A DNA stretch of 64,000 nt from Maribacter sedimenticola (lineage in GTDB: Bacteria > Bacteroidota > Bacteroidia > Flavobacteriales > Flavobacteriaceae): NCBI RefSeq assembly GCF_900188415.1, contig NZ_FZNV01000001.1:1019501-1083500 (forward strand), given 5' to 3'. Below are positions 43,247-53,149 of the stretch, one piece after another; within the stretch, counting starts at the first letter, position 1, and every line of letters begins with the position of its first letter. The notes beneath the pieces are model-generated. The model was not told the origin of the DNA and ran no database searches. It was given only the letters and a program-made list of their open reading frames with translations. The translations under genes were made by a program, and so were the position numbers.

Positions 43247-46200
43247 ATGAAACAACAAATTACAAAAGTAAAAGTCAATTTTCGGCTTTTTACGGGAGTA
43301 TTGCTATTTACCCTTTTAATGGGTAATAATGCATTTTCCCAACAAGGAACTACCGTAAGTGGTATAGTTACCGATACGGCAACCGACGAACCTTTGCCGG
43401 GGGTAAATGTGGTTGAAAAAGGTACCTCAAATGGTACGGTCACAGGCTTTGATGGAAATTTTTCCATCACATTAACAACAGATAATGCAGTATTGGTTGT
43501 TAGTTATATTGGTTTTGCTGCAAAAGAGGTTGCCGTTAACAACCGTACACGGCTAAATGTTACTTTAGAAGAAGATGCGCAAGCTTTGGATGAAGTGGTC
43601 GTTGTTGGTTACGGATCTGTAAAAAAAGCTGATTTGACCGGATCTGTCACTAGTGTGTCCAATGAGCAAATCACACAAAGAAACGTTAATAACCCTTTGG
43701 AAGGAATTCAAGGTAATTTACCCGGTGTTGTAATTACCAACAGTACGGGTCGTATTGGAGATGGTTTTGATATCAATATAAGGGGTAACAACTCCTTTAG
43801 TGGGGATGCACAACCCTTGTTTGTTGTAGATGGGGTGCCCACAGATGGTATTGATTTTTTAAATCCACAGGATATAGAACGTATAGATGTATTAAAAGAT
43901 GCTTCTTCAGCGGCTATTTATGGGTCTAGAGGTGCTAATGGTGTGGTAATCGTGACTACAAAAGGTGGTGCAACCGCAAAAGGTGGGGTTTCGGTTTCTT
44001 TTGAAAGTTCCTATGGGGTAGTTCGCAGAGCTAGATTTCCAGACTTTATGAATGGTCAAGAATGGTGGGCGTATCATCAAACAGCTTACTTGAACCAAAA
44101 CGATCCTTTAGGAGATACACCAGAAAATAATTTTGCCTTAGCTGGTAATAATAGTCCTGAATTAATTAAACGTGCTAATGCCGGATTTAATTTCGATTGG
44201 GCAGATGCCGTTTACCGAGATGGGAGTATTCAAAATAATTATGTTGCCGTTAATGGACGCGCAAATAATGGTTTAGCGTATAATCTAGCTATAGGTCTAC
44301 AATCAGATGAAGGTTTGTTGCAAAATGAGGCATTGGACAAATACACGTTTAAGGCAGGTGCAACACATAATATTAATGATAAATTCTCTATTGGAGCAAA
44401 TTTGACCCTATCACATGAAGTAAACGATTTAGGTAGTGATCAAGCGGCTAGAGATGCTGTAAGGTTAAGTCCGTTGGCTTCTCCTTGGGCTATTGATGCA
44501 GATGGAAATCAATTGGTAGGTGAGTTGTTCTTTCAGCCTGGTAAATTAACATATCCAAATGGTGATTGGGCATTCAACAAAACTAGTACCTTGAATCCAT
44601 TGGTTGAAATTGCCAATTCCAAACAACAGGTAAGAAGATGGAGAACCTTAGCCAATTTATTTGCGGAATACAAAGCATTGGATTGGTTATCCTTTAAAAC
44701 TACATTCTCCGCAGGTTTATTGAATAGACGCATTGGCGAGGCGTATGGAGCGGAATCCTATGTTGGTCAATCTAATGGCGGTACCAATACGGCAAGCTTG
44801 GACAAGTTGGAAAATTTTAATTATACATGGGATAATCAGTTCAACATAAACAAGACCTTTAACGAGGACCACACCATAGGCTTTTTAGGATTGCAAAGTT
44901 TTTACAGCAATAGAACGGAAGAATCTTATGCATTCTCGAGTGGACAACCCTTTGAAACTTTATGGTATAATTTAGGTTCTGGACCTCAGGCAACTTTTAA
45001 TTTGAGTTCAGCTTACAGAAAAAACACCTTAATGTCCTACGCCGGACGTTTAAATTATGCATTTAAGAACAAGTATTTATTAACGGCCTCAATTAGATGG
45101 GATGGGTCTTCCGTATTATCTGAGGGTAATAAATGGGAGAATTTCCCTTCGGTAGCTTTGGCTTGGAAGATTACAGAAGAAGACTTTTTTAACGACGATA
45201 GTTTTATAAATAATTTAAAGCTTAGGGCTAGTATTGGGTATACGGGTAATGATAACGTAAGTCCATACTCTACCTTAAACTCCGTAGATAGTCAGACATA
45301 TTATGATTTTAACGGGTCCGCAGCTAATGGTTTTGTTGCCGATGAATTGGCCAATAGGTTCTTGACATGGGAACGAACAAGAGAATTAAACTTTGGACTT
45401 GATTTCGGCTTTTTCAGAAACAGGGTGTTTGGTAGTGTAGATGTGTATGATAGGCTATCGGATGGTTTAATTGTAGAGCAAAATTTACCAATTGAAACTG
45501 GGGCAGGAAGTATAAACAACAATGTTGGATCTCTAAGTAATAAAGGGGTAGAGGTTTCTTTGGTTACAAGAAATATACAAACGGAAAAAGTAACTTGGGA
45601 AACTAATTTTACCTTCAGTAAGAACACGAATGCACTTGAGTCCGTATATGGCCAAAGTGAACAAGATGATCCAGGAAATGGGTTCTTTATAGGTGAAGCT
45701 TTAAGGCCTCACTATAATTATGTGTTTGACGGTGTTTGGCAGGCCAGTGAGGCTGCAGAGGCTGCTTCTTACGGTATGAAAGAAGGTGAGGCTAGACCTA
45801 AGGACATTAATAATGATGGCGTTTTTGATCCAGATGACGATAGGGTGGTTCTTGGATCAAACCAACCAGACTGGATCGGTGGTATTACTTCAAATTTAAC
45901 GGTAGGTAATTTTGATTTTACCGTCTCTGCTATAGCGCTTCAAGGTGTTTTGGTCAGAAGTGATTTTCTTAATGATAGCTTTGGAGATCCTAATGATAGG
46001 GGTCGTAATCACTTGGACTGGGATAGTTATTATGTACCGGAAAACGGTGCCGGACTTCCAGTACAGGTATCAAATGAAATTCCTAGACCACGTGGTCAAG
46101 GTCAATTTTGGGGAACGGATTTCGGATTTTACAGAGATGCTTCTTTCGTGAAAATCAAGAATATTTCTTTAGGCTATTCGTTTGGGCAAAAAGTTCTTGA

Positions 46201-46366
46201 CGATCTAAACATCAAAGGATTTAGAATCTACGCTAACGTATTAAACCCATTTGTCTTTGCCAATAAGGATTTTGAAGGATGGGACCCAGAATGGGCAGAT
46301 GCTGATCAGAATGTAGCTAGACCAAGCTCCATTACATATCAATTAGGTTTAAGTTTAAAGCTATAA
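43247..46366 (+). CDS. SusC/RagA-type TonB-dependent transporter (pair 2)
   Basis: A 1039-residue outer-membrane channel with a signal peptide (ends near NAFSQ, residue 28), a carboxypeptidase-regulatory-like domain (about 33-110), DEVVVVGYGS, plug (VDGVPTDGIDFL, IYGSRGANGVVIVTTKGG) and beta-barrel to the final strand (YQLGLSLKL). First gene of the plus-strand pectin operon; the matching susD starts 11 bp later. It would take up oligogalacturonides. It is clearly diverged from the other two SusC proteins, so it probably handles different fragments. Confidence 0.96.
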   Translation: MKQQITKVKVNFRLFTGVLLFTLLMGNNAFSQQGTTVSGIVTDTATDEPLPGVNVVEKGTSNGTVTGFDGNFSITLTTDNAVLVVSYIGFAAKEVAVNNRTRLNVTLEEDAQALDEVVVVGYGSVKKADLTGSVTSVSNEQITQRNVNNPLEGIQGNLPGVVITNSTGRIGDGFDINIRGNNSFSGDAQPLFVVDGVPTDGIDFLNPQDIERIDVLKDASSAAIYGSRGANGVVIVTTKGGATAKGGVSVSFESSYGVVRRARFPDFMNGQEWWAYHQTAYLNQNDPLGDTPENNFALAGNNSPELIKRANAGFNFDWADAVYRDGSIQNNYVAVNGRANNGLAYNLAIGLQSDEGLLQNEALDKYTFKAGATHNINDKFSIGANLTLSHEVNDLGSDQAARDAVRLSPLASPWAIDADGNQLVGELFFQPGKLTYPNGDWAFNKTSTLNPLVEIANSKQQVRRWRTLANLFAEYKALDWLSFKTTFSAGLLNRRIGEAYGAESYVGQSNGGTNTASLDKLENFNYTWDNQFNINKTFNEDHTIGFLGLQSFYSNRTEESYAFSSGQPFETLWYNLGSGPQATFNLSSAYRKNTLMSYAGRLNYAFKNKYLLTASIRWDGSSVLSEGNKWENFPSVALAWKITEEDFFNDDSFINNLKLRASIGYTGNDNVSPYSTLNSVDSQTYYDFNGSAANGFVADELANRFLTWERTRELNFGLDFGFFRNRVFGSVDVYDRLSDGLIVEQNLPIETGAGSINNNVGSLSNKGVEVSLVTRNIQTEKVTWETNFTFSKNTNALESVYGQSEQDDPGNGFFIGEALRPHYNYVFDGVWQASEAAEAASYGMKEGEARPKDINNDGVFDPDDDRVVLGSNQPDWIGGITSNLTVGNFDFTVSAIALQGVLVRSDFLNDSFGDPNDRGRNHLDWDSYYVPENGAGLPVQVSNEIPRPRGQGQFWGTDFGFYRDASFVKIKNISLGYSFGQKVLDDLNIKGFRIYANVLNPFVFANKDFEGWDPEWADADQNVARPSSITYQLGLSLKL

Positions 46367-46377
46367 AATAAAAGAAG

Positions 46378-48033
46378 ATGAAAAAAATATATATTTTAGG
46401 AATAATAATGGCTGCATTTGTTTCTTGCAGCGACTTTATAGAAGAGGAAAACCTTTCCGGTGAATCCGCAGACTCCTTCTATGTAACTCCAGACGGATTT
46501 AATTCTTTAATAAATGCCAATTATGAAAAATTAAGGGATATTTATGGTGATTCTCCTTTCTTATTTGAAGGCGGAACAGATTTAATTTCTAAGGGTAGGG
46601 GACAAGGCCCATTAGGTTTGACCGAGTATAGGGATCTAAACTCTACCTCTGACGGTGTGGCAGATTTATATAACGAATGTTATGCTGCTATTCAATTAGC
46701 AAATAGGGCTATTTACTATGCTGAACTTACCGAGCAAACTGCAGAACTTCCAGTATTGGTTAGTGAGGTTAAATTTTTAAGAGCGCTTTCTTACTTCCTA
46801 TTGGTACAAACTTATGGTGGGGTTGCTATTACGGATTATATAGATAGTCCGGTTTTAGAATTTGATAGGAATACTGCAGAAGAAGTTTATATACAGATAA
46901 TATCAGATTTAGAGGATGCTATTGCAGGTGCCAGTGATGGTGCATATTTTGGTAGGGTAAACAAAAGAGCGGCAAAAAACTTATTGGCCAAAGTTTACTT
47001 GACAAGAGGTTACGAACCTTTTGGATCGCAAAATGATTTTACAACTGCAGCTGCCTTGGCCGATGAAGTTATTGGTGGCGAAGCACTTAATTTACCCTTT
47101 AGTGAAGTTTTTAGACCAGGTAATGATTTAAATGAAGAGGTTATTTTTTCCGTGCAGTTTGATGCTGCTTCTATAAGTGCGGATCCCGATGGATTGGGAA
47201 GTAGACAATACGCATATTTTGGATCATATTTAGGTGGTTCGGAAGTGCAAGGACAAGCTCCGGCTCGTGATTACTCATCTTCACCTACAGATTTTGCAAT
47301 TAGCTTATTTACGGAGGATGATGCAAGATGGGAAGGCACGTTTATGACAGAAATTTTTTATATAGATACTGATGATTATACAGGGCCTTCTTACTTTACG
47401 TATTATAGAGTTCCAGAAGAAGAGCATAACTCTTTGACTGTGATAGAATTTTACGAACCGCAATGGTTTACACCAGAGGATAAAGCAAATTATTTGGCCA
47501 CCAAAAATCTAGCACCAAGTTTTAAATATCATAACTATGGTGAGTATTCTTCAGAGTGGACAGATACGGTATCCTTGGATTATGAGGTAATTTGTGTCAA
47601 GAAATTTGATGACCCCTCACCAACAACTGCGTTTGGTGGTAGATCAAGCACAAGGGATATTATATTATCAAGATTAGCCGAAACGTATTTGGTAGCTGCA
47701 GAAGCATACCTTCAAGCCGGTCAGGCTAGTACCGGTTTATTAAGGCTTAATGCAGTAAGAAATAGGGCGGGTGTAGCAGATGCTACCATTGGTGAATTTG
47801 ATATCGATTATATATTGGATGAACGCGCTCGAGAACTTTTTGGCGAATATCATAGGTGGTTCGATCTAAAGCGAACAGGAAAATTAGTTGAACGAACCTC
47901 TTTATACAATAATCAAGTTAATGAGAGTGATTTTAATGGTGCTGGTGCGCTGAAAATTTTGAGGCCAATTCCACAGCAAGCATTGGATTTAAATCAAAAT
48001 AATGATTTTCCACAAAACCCGGCATATAATTAA
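46378..48033 (+). CDS. SusD/RagB-type glycan-binding lipoprotein (pair 2)
   Basis: A 551-residue outer-membrane lipoprotein: lipobox AAFVSC with Cys near residue 17, followed by an acidic stretch (SDFIEEE) that fits the Bacteroidota surface-export signal. The SusD core shows AEVKFLRALSYFLLVQTYGG-like helices near 140-160 and the C-terminal YILDERARELFGEYHRWFDLKRTG signature. It pairs with the SusC encoded 11 bp upstream. The post-susD element (48068) and a terminator-like hairpin (48091) follow. Confidence 0.95.
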   Translation: MKKIYILGIIMAAFVSCSDFIEEENLSGESADSFYVTPDGFNSLINANYEKLRDIYGDSPFLFEGGTDLISKGRGQGPLGLTEYRDLNSTSDGVADLYNECYAAIQLANRAIYYAELTEQTAELPVLVSEVKFLRALSYFLLVQTYGGVAITDYIDSPVLEFDRNTAEEVYIQIISDLEDAIAGASDGAYFGRVNKRAAKNLLAKVYLTRGYEPFGSQNDFTTAAALADEVIGGEALNLPFSEVFRPGNDLNEEVIFSVQFDAASISADPDGLGSRQYAYFGSYLGGSEVQGQAPARDYSSSPTDFAISLFTEDDARWEGTFMTEIFYIDTDDYTGPSYFTYYRVPEEEHNSLTVIEFYEPQWFTPEDKANYLATKNLAPSFKYHNYGEYSSEWTDTVSLDYEVICVKKFDDPSPTTAFGGRSSTRDIILSRLAETYLVAAEAYLQAGQASTGLLRLNAVRNRAGVADATIGEFDIDYILDERARELFGEYHRWFDLKRTGKLVERTSLYNNQVNESDFNGAGALKILRPIPQQALDLNQNNDFPQNPAYN

Positions 48034-48067
48034 TCTATTTACTAGTGAGGAAAAAGCATATTAGAGT

Positions 48068-48086
48068 TAGTTTTTTGAGTTAGTTG
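48068..48086 (+). repeat. conserved post-susD element, copy 2
   Basis: TAGTTTTTTGAGTTAGTTG, 34 nt after the susD stop. A second, partial copy (AGAGTTAGTT) overlaps its 5' end. The same element follows the other susD genes at 36401 (minus strand) and 63505. Confidence 0.7.
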
Positions 48087-48090
48087 AATT

Positions 48091-48128
48091 GGGATTTAAT
48101 GAAAGTAATTTCATTAAGTCCCTTTTTG
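48091..48128 (+). terminator. hairpin with T-run after susD (pair 2)
   Basis: GGGATTTAATGAAA and TTTCATTAAGTCCC pair over 14 bp with one G-T pair and a 4-nt loop (48091-48122), followed by TTTTTG. It looks like an intrinsic terminator or attenuator between susCD and the enzyme genes downstream. Confidence 0.75.
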
Positions 48129-48180
48129 TTTATACTCATTTAAAGTTGTTTAAATTTAACAGAACAAAATAGTGTACCAT

Positions 48181-49170
48181 ATGAAAACAGTTAAAAGTTT
48201 AAGTGTTGTGTTTTTTACAGCTCTACTAGTATTCAGTTCTTGTAAGCAAGAAGAAAAAAAGAAAACGCCAGAAGCAGAAATTGTTGCTGAGGAAGCTGTA
48301 CGGAAGACCTACGCAGAAATTTCAATCAAGGAAGGCGGAGAATGGAAGGGTAAAAAATATGAAGGTGAAAATTTCACTTTCAAGAACGTGGAGTTTCTAA
48401 GAGCGCCGGATAGTTTGACCGATCATTCATATTATATACGCTATGAAGGCCCGGGGTGGGAAAGTAATAAAGTTGGATATAGGTTATATCTGGATTGGAG
48501 AAACGCAATTGACATTTTCGGTAAGAAGGTAGATACAATGGTTTTGTCTAAAGTAGGATTGGATAATTATGACTCCTATCATGAAGATAGCCCATGGGGA
48601 CTAGATATTTTAAAGGCAGGCCAATCATTAGGTATTGGTTCATATGGCCGTTTTGATGGCAAGAAGACTGTTGTACATTTTAAAGAAGTGGATTCTACAA
48701 CGGCCCAAATACATAATGGGGATAATGAATCTGGTGTTACCATAAATTATTATGGATGGACCGCCCTTGGGCAAAAGATCAATTTAGCATCGCAATTAAT
48801 GATCAAGGCAGATTCACGCTTAACAAAAGCCAGTTTAACCCCTTCCGTAGCAGGAGAGGGACTTAGTACGGGAATTGTTAAGTTCAATGGAATAGAATTA
48901 ATACAAAAAGAAGGGCCTAACGGTTGGGGCTATATTGCCACCTACGGTGAGCAGACCTTGGTTCCAGATAATTTGGGAATGGTCATTTTTTATCGCACGG
49001 ATGAAGTGGAAAAAATTACGGAATCTGAATTTGATCACCTACTGGTCTTTAAACCTACCGCATCAACAATTACATATTATTTTGGGGGTGCTTGGGAAAA
49101 GGAAATGAATGGTATACAGTCTAAGGAAGAGTTTATAGCTTATATAGATAAGGAATTGGCAGCATTGTAA
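48181..49170 (+). CDS. DUF4861 family lipoprotein
   Basis: A 329-residue protein; the start was set at ATG 48181 (MKTVKSLSVV), since the three codons before it would need a GTG start. Lipobox LVFSSC with Cys near residue 21, then a Lys/Glu-rich linker, then a beta-rich domain that matches DUF4861, a family that recurs in uronate-polymer loci (pectin, alginate). The domain has conserved YRLYLDWRNAIDIFGKK and SPWGLDILKAG motifs. A role as uronate-acting enzyme or binding protein is inference. It lies behind the hairpin that follows susD. Confidence 0.82.
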   Translation: MKTVKSLSVVFFTALLVFSSCKQEEKKKTPEAEIVAEEAVRKTYAEISIKEGGEWKGKKYEGENFTFKNVEFLRAPDSLTDHSYYIRYEGPGWESNKVGYRLYLDWRNAIDIFGKKVDTMVLSKVGLDNYDSYHEDSPWGLDILKAGQSLGIGSYGRFDGKKTVVHFKEVDSTTAQIHNGDNESGVTINYYGWTALGQKINLASQLMIKADSRLTKASLTPSVAGEGLSTGIVKFNGIELIQKEGPNGWGYIATYGEQTLVPDNLGMVIFYRTDEVEKITESEFDHLLVFKPTASTITYYFGGAWEKEMNGIQSKEEFIAYIDKELAAL

Positions 49171-49364
49171 ATACTAACTATATAAAGAATCTTTTAATGA
49201 TGTGCTATAAGGTGTTGGTCTATATTGCAAAACGCTATTTTAAATATTAGGATAACATAATGTACTGAGAAAACCTTTTTATCCTCTTTAATAGAATAAA
49301 CACTATACTCTTTTATTTAGGATTATCATTATATATAGAAATCAATAATAAAAATGAACAGAAA

Positions 49365-50597
49365 ATGAATGTAAGGTTTAGAAGGGTTAACCAAATCTTT
49401 TTGGCAATTATGCTGTGTCTAATGATAAGTAGTTGTAAAAATGAAAAAAAGTTGGACAATAGTAACGCTATTGCTACTAACGAGCAATTTTCCGATAGCT
49501 TGCCATGGTCACAACGCCTTGCAAACTCAATAATGAAAAGGCATCCAAAGGCATGGCAGACAGAAAATGATAGTTTGCCAAAATGGAACTATAAAATAGG
49601 ATTGCTCCTAACTTCTTTTGAGCGTCTTTTTGAACAAACCGGGGAAGACAAATATTTTGACTATATACAGGAATTTGGTGAAACGTTAATAGATTCCTCT
49701 GGCACTATATATGGATATACCAAAGACTCCTACAATATTGATAATATCAATGCTGGTAAAATATTGTTTAAGTTATATAAAACAACAAATGATCAAAGGT
49801 ATTTGCAGGCTATGAAAACATTGCGCAGCCAATTGGAGGATCACCCTAGAACACCGTCCAATGGTTTATGGCATAAAAAAATCTACCCCAATCAAATGTG
49901 GTTAGACGGTCTATATATGGGGGCACCTTTTTATGCACAGTATAATACTACTTTTGAGGATGGAGACAGATTGGACGATATTGCCCATCAATTTGAGTTG
50001 ATATGGAAACAAACCTTGGATGAGGAAACCGGACTATTATTCCATGCTTGGGATGAAAGTAAACAAATGGGCTGGGCCAACAAAAAGGATGGTAAAAGTC
50101 CTAATTTTTGGTCTAGATCAATGGGGTGGTACTTAATGGCTTTGGTAGATGTCTTGGATTTCTATCCTGAAAACCATCCCAAAAGAAGTGTTTTGATAAA
50201 TTACTTAAATCAACTTTCTGAGAGTTTACTCGCCTTTCAACACACAACCGGATTATGGTATCAAGTAACCGATAAGGGAGAAATGGAAGGGAATTACCTA
50301 GAAGCTTCTGGCTCGGAAATGTTCTGTTATGCTTTTGCCAAAGGTCATGAAAAGGGATATCTGCCTGAAAAATTTAAATCAATCGCCCATAAAACGTTTG
50401 ATGGACTATTATCAGAAGTGGTAGAGGTAGAGGCAGATGGTGAGGTTCATATCAATAACATTTGTAAAAGTGCCGGCTTAGGTGGAAATCCATATAGGGA
50501 CGGAAGCTTTGAGTATTATATAAGTGAGCCAATAGTTACGGATAATCTGCATGGCACCGGTCCTTTTATTCTGGCGGCATTAGCATTAAATAGATAG
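49365..50597 (+). CDS. GH105 unsaturated uronyl hydrolase (copy 1), lipoprotein
   Basis: A 410-residue alpha/alpha-barrel enzyme that removes the unsaturated galacturonate from the end of lyase products. GH105 signatures: the catalytic Asp in QMWLDGLYMGAPFYAQY near residue 183, WSRSMGWYLMALVDVLD near 244, and GTGPFILAALAL at the end. A lipobox (LMISSC, Cys near 24) anchors it. It is followed after 21 bp by a second GH105 gene. Whether it prefers plain oligogalacturonides or rhamnogalacturonan fragments cannot be told from sequence. Confidence 0.93.
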   Translation: MNVRFRRVNQIFLAIMLCLMISSCKNEKKLDNSNAIATNEQFSDSLPWSQRLANSIMKRHPKAWQTENDSLPKWNYKIGLLLTSFERLFEQTGEDKYFDYIQEFGETLIDSSGTIYGYTKDSYNIDNINAGKILFKLYKTTNDQRYLQAMKTLRSQLEDHPRTPSNGLWHKKIYPNQMWLDGLYMGAPFYAQYNTTFEDGDRLDDIAHQFELIWKQTLDEETGLLFHAWDESKQMGWANKKDGKSPNFWSRSMGWYLMALVDVLDFYPENHPKRSVLINYLNQLSESLLAFQHTTGLWYQVTDKGEMEGNYLEASGSEMFCYAFAKGHEKGYLPEKFKSIAHKTFDGLLSEVVEVEADGEVHINNICKSAGLGGNPYRDGSFEYYISEPIVTDNLHGTGPFILAALALNR

Positions 50598-50618
50598 TAA
50601 TTTATTTCTACAGCAATT

Positions 50619-51863
50619 ATGAAAAAAAATCATTTCAATTTTAGGGTCACTTCACTTTTGTTGTGTGCCATGTTGTTACTAAACTGTAAGACAGAAAAGA
50701 AAGAAAATACCAATGACAAGGAAGCCACGGAAGAAATGGTAGTTCCGGAAAATTCCAAATGGTCAGAAAAAATGGCACTTTCGGAAATTCACAGGTTTCC
50801 GGATCCAACATTACTGGATTTTCAAAAGGAATCTAGATGGAGCTATACTAACGGATTGGTATTACAGGCCATAGAACGTGTCTATGAACAAACGGGTGAT
50901 CAAAAACTATATGATTATGTGTATGATTACGCCAATAGAATGATCAAGGAAGATGGTACCATTGTAACTTATGACCTTACTTCCTATAATTTGGATATGA
51001 TTAAATCCGGTGATGCCATTTTCTGGTTACAGGAAAAAAATCCGGAACCAAGATTTAAAATGGCCATGGATACCCTTCATAAACAGTTAGAAGGACAACC
51101 TACTACTTCTGAAGGCGGATATTGGCATAAAAAAAGATATCCATACCAGATGTGGTTGGACGGTCTGTTCATGGCAGAACCATTCCATGCAAAATATGCA
51201 TTAAAATATTTAGAGGAAGTTGAGGTCAATAAGGTAATTGACCATATTGTTTTACAGTTTGACCTTATTGAAAAACACAGTAGAGATCCCAAAACCGGAT
51301 TATATTTTCATGGATGGGACGAAAGCAAAGAACAGCGATGGGCCAATAAGGAAACTGGGTTGTCACAGCATTTTTGGTCGCGCGGAATGGGCTGGTACGG
51401 TATGGCAATGGTAGATATATTAGATTACTTGCCAGAAGAACACCCAGGGCGAGAACGTATCATCAATTATTTAAAACAATACGCGGAAGCAATTGTTCAA
51501 TATCAGGATCAAGGGGGTACGTGGTGGCAAGTACTTGATCTTCCTGACCGCGAAGGTAATTACCTGGAGGCAACGGGGTCTTGTATGTTCACCTATGTTT
51601 TGGCCAAAGGAGCCAATAAGGGATATATCTCATCTGATTACCTGGTCAATGCAAAAAAAGGGTTTGATGGTATTTTAGAGCAATTTGTCACGGTAGAGGA
51701 TAACGGGGTCATTAATTTGAACAAATGTTGTGGAGTAGCAGGTTTAGGTGGAGATCCGTATCGGGATGGTTCGTTTGATTATTATGTCAACGAGATTATT
51801 CGTTCAAACGATCCCAAAGGTACAGGACCTTTTATGTTTGCGGCATTGGAATTGGATAGGTAA
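50619..51863 (+). CDS. GH105 unsaturated uronyl hydrolase (copy 2), lipoprotein
   Basis: A 414-residue paralogue of the preceding gene with the same layout: lipobox MLLLNC (Cys near residue 23), catalytic Asp in QMWLDGLFMAEPFHAKY near 188, WSRGMGWYGMAMVDILD and the end GTGPFMFAALELDR. The pair probably arose by tandem duplication followed by clear divergence, which suggests two substrate types (for example two linkages or two chain lengths). It makes unsaturated galacturonate, which opens to the KduI substrate. Confidence 0.93.
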   Translation: MKKNHFNFRVTSLLLCAMLLLNCKTEKKENTNDKEATEEMVVPENSKWSEKMALSEIHRFPDPTLLDFQKESRWSYTNGLVLQAIERVYEQTGDQKLYDYVYDYANRMIKEDGTIVTYDLTSYNLDMIKSGDAIFWLQEKNPEPRFKMAMDTLHKQLEGQPTTSEGGYWHKKRYPYQMWLDGLFMAEPFHAKYALKYLEEVEVNKVIDHIVLQFDLIEKHSRDPKTGLYFHGWDESKEQRWANKETGLSQHFWSRGMGWYGMAMVDILDYLPEEHPGRERIINYLKQYAEAIVQYQDQGGTWWQVLDLPDREGNYLEATGSCMFTYVLAKGANKGYISSDYLVNAKKGFDGILEQFVTVEDNGVINLNKCCGVAGLGGDPYRDGSFDYYVNEIIRSNDPKGTGPFMFAALELDR

Positions 51864-51898
51864 AATATTCGTGTTCAAACATTATGAAAAGAGAATAG

Positions 51899-51952
51899 CC
51901 AACAAAATGATCATTGGTATTTGAAAATGAATTAAATACTGCATTTTGTTGG
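51899..51952. repeat. 11-bp perfect inverted repeat after GH105 copy 2
   Basis: CCAACAAAATG (51899-51909) and CATTTTGTTGG (51942-51952) are exact inverted copies with a 32-nt loop. No T-run follows, so it is not a classic terminator; it could be an RNA-processing or stability hairpin in the 187-bp gap before the oxidoreductase gene. Confidence 0.6.
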
Positions 51953-52050
51953 TAACGATGAGGATGACCAACACATTCCTGATCGTAAAATTCATCTCAT
52001 GGAGATAGGATTTATTGTACATTTATTAAGAAGTAACCAAAAAACCAACA

Positions 52051-53094
52051 ATGAAACCAATTAATGTAGCGCTATGTTCATTTGGTATGAGCGGTTATGT
52101 TTTTCATGCCCCTTTTGCCGCTAAAAACCCTAACCTTAACCTTTATGCGGTTTGGGAACGAACCAAAAATGAGGCAGTCAAAAAATATCCTGATATTATT
52201 ACCTTTAGAACGTTGGATGAGCTTTTGGCGGACAATAAGGTAGAGTTGGTGATCGTGAATACGCCAAGTGTTACACATTATGAATATGCCAAAAAAGCCT
52301 TGGAGGCATTAAAGCATGTCATTGTAGAAAAACCATTTGTAGCAAGTACGGAGCAGGCAAATGAACTAATTGCATTGGCGAAAAAAAACGATCTAAAACT
52401 ATCTGTTTTTCATAATAGAAGATATGACAGTGACTTTAAAACCGTACAAAAGGTTTTGGAAAACAATTCCCTTGGGCAACTGGTAGAGGCACACATTCAT
52501 TATGATCGCTACCACCCTGGTTTAAGCCCTAAAGCTCACAAAGAGGTAGATACGCCAGCCGTTGGCGGGCTATATGATTTGGGGTCGCATTTAATAGACC
52601 AGGCTCTTCATTTATTTGGCAAGCCAAATGCGGTTTTTGCAGATCTGGAGGTATTTAGGCCAGGGGCCAAAGTGGTGGATTATTTTGATGTTAGGTTGTT
52701 TTATGACACATTTAGGGTAACCCTAAAATCAAGCCTATTCGTTAAGGAGGTCACTACGGGCTTTACTCTTCACGGTACAAAAGGTTCCTTTGTAAAATCT
52801 AGGGCAGACGTACAGGAAGCGGCACTGCAGCGTGGTGAAATACCAGGGGGTGAAGGGTATGGCATAGAACCGGAGAATGAAATGGGACTCTTACATGCTG
52901 AAATTGATGGTAATGAAAACCGAATTAAGGTGCCCACTTTGGCAGGTAACTATATGCAGTATTTTGATGGAGTAGTGGATGCAATACGAAATGATAAAAC
53001 CTTGCCGGTAACCGGTGAAGAAGCGGCCCTTGTAATTGAAGTGATAGAGGCCTGCCTTGCAAGCAATAAGGAAAAAAGGGTGATTGCCCTTTAA
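52051..53094 (+). CDS. Gfo/Idh/MocA family oxidoreductase
   Basis: A 347-residue cytoplasmic NAD(P)-dependent oxidoreductase. An N-terminal Rossmann domain (LCSFGMSGYVFHAPF, residues 8-22, in place of a strict GxGxxG) includes the EKPFV motif near residue 94 with the catalytic Lys; the C-terminal alpha/beta domain has GLYDLGSHLIDQALHLFG near 172. It has no signal peptide, unlike its neighbours. It lies inside the pectin operon, so it may act on a released sugar or uronic acid (for example apiose or a methylated sugar); the substrate is unknown. Confidence 0.9.
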   Translation: MKPINVALCSFGMSGYVFHAPFAAKNPNLNLYAVWERTKNEAVKKYPDIITFRTLDELLADNKVELVIVNTPSVTHYEYAKKALEALKHVIVEKPFVASTEQANELIALAKKNDLKLSVFHNRRYDSDFKTVQKVLENNSLGQLVEAHIHYDRYHPGLSPKAHKEVDTPAVGGLYDLGSHLIDQALHLFGKPNAVFADLEVFRPGAKVVDYFDVRLFYDTFRVTLKSSLFVKEVTTGFTLHGTKGSFVKSRADVQEAALQRGEIPGGEGYGIEPENEMGLLHAEIDGNENRIKVPTLAGNYMQYFDGVVDAIRNDKTLPVTGEEAALVIEVIEACLASNKEKRVIAL

Positions 53095-53149
53095 CTATCA
53101 ATGTTCAAACATTAAAAAGGAACATCAGATTTTCATTTATTTAATAATT

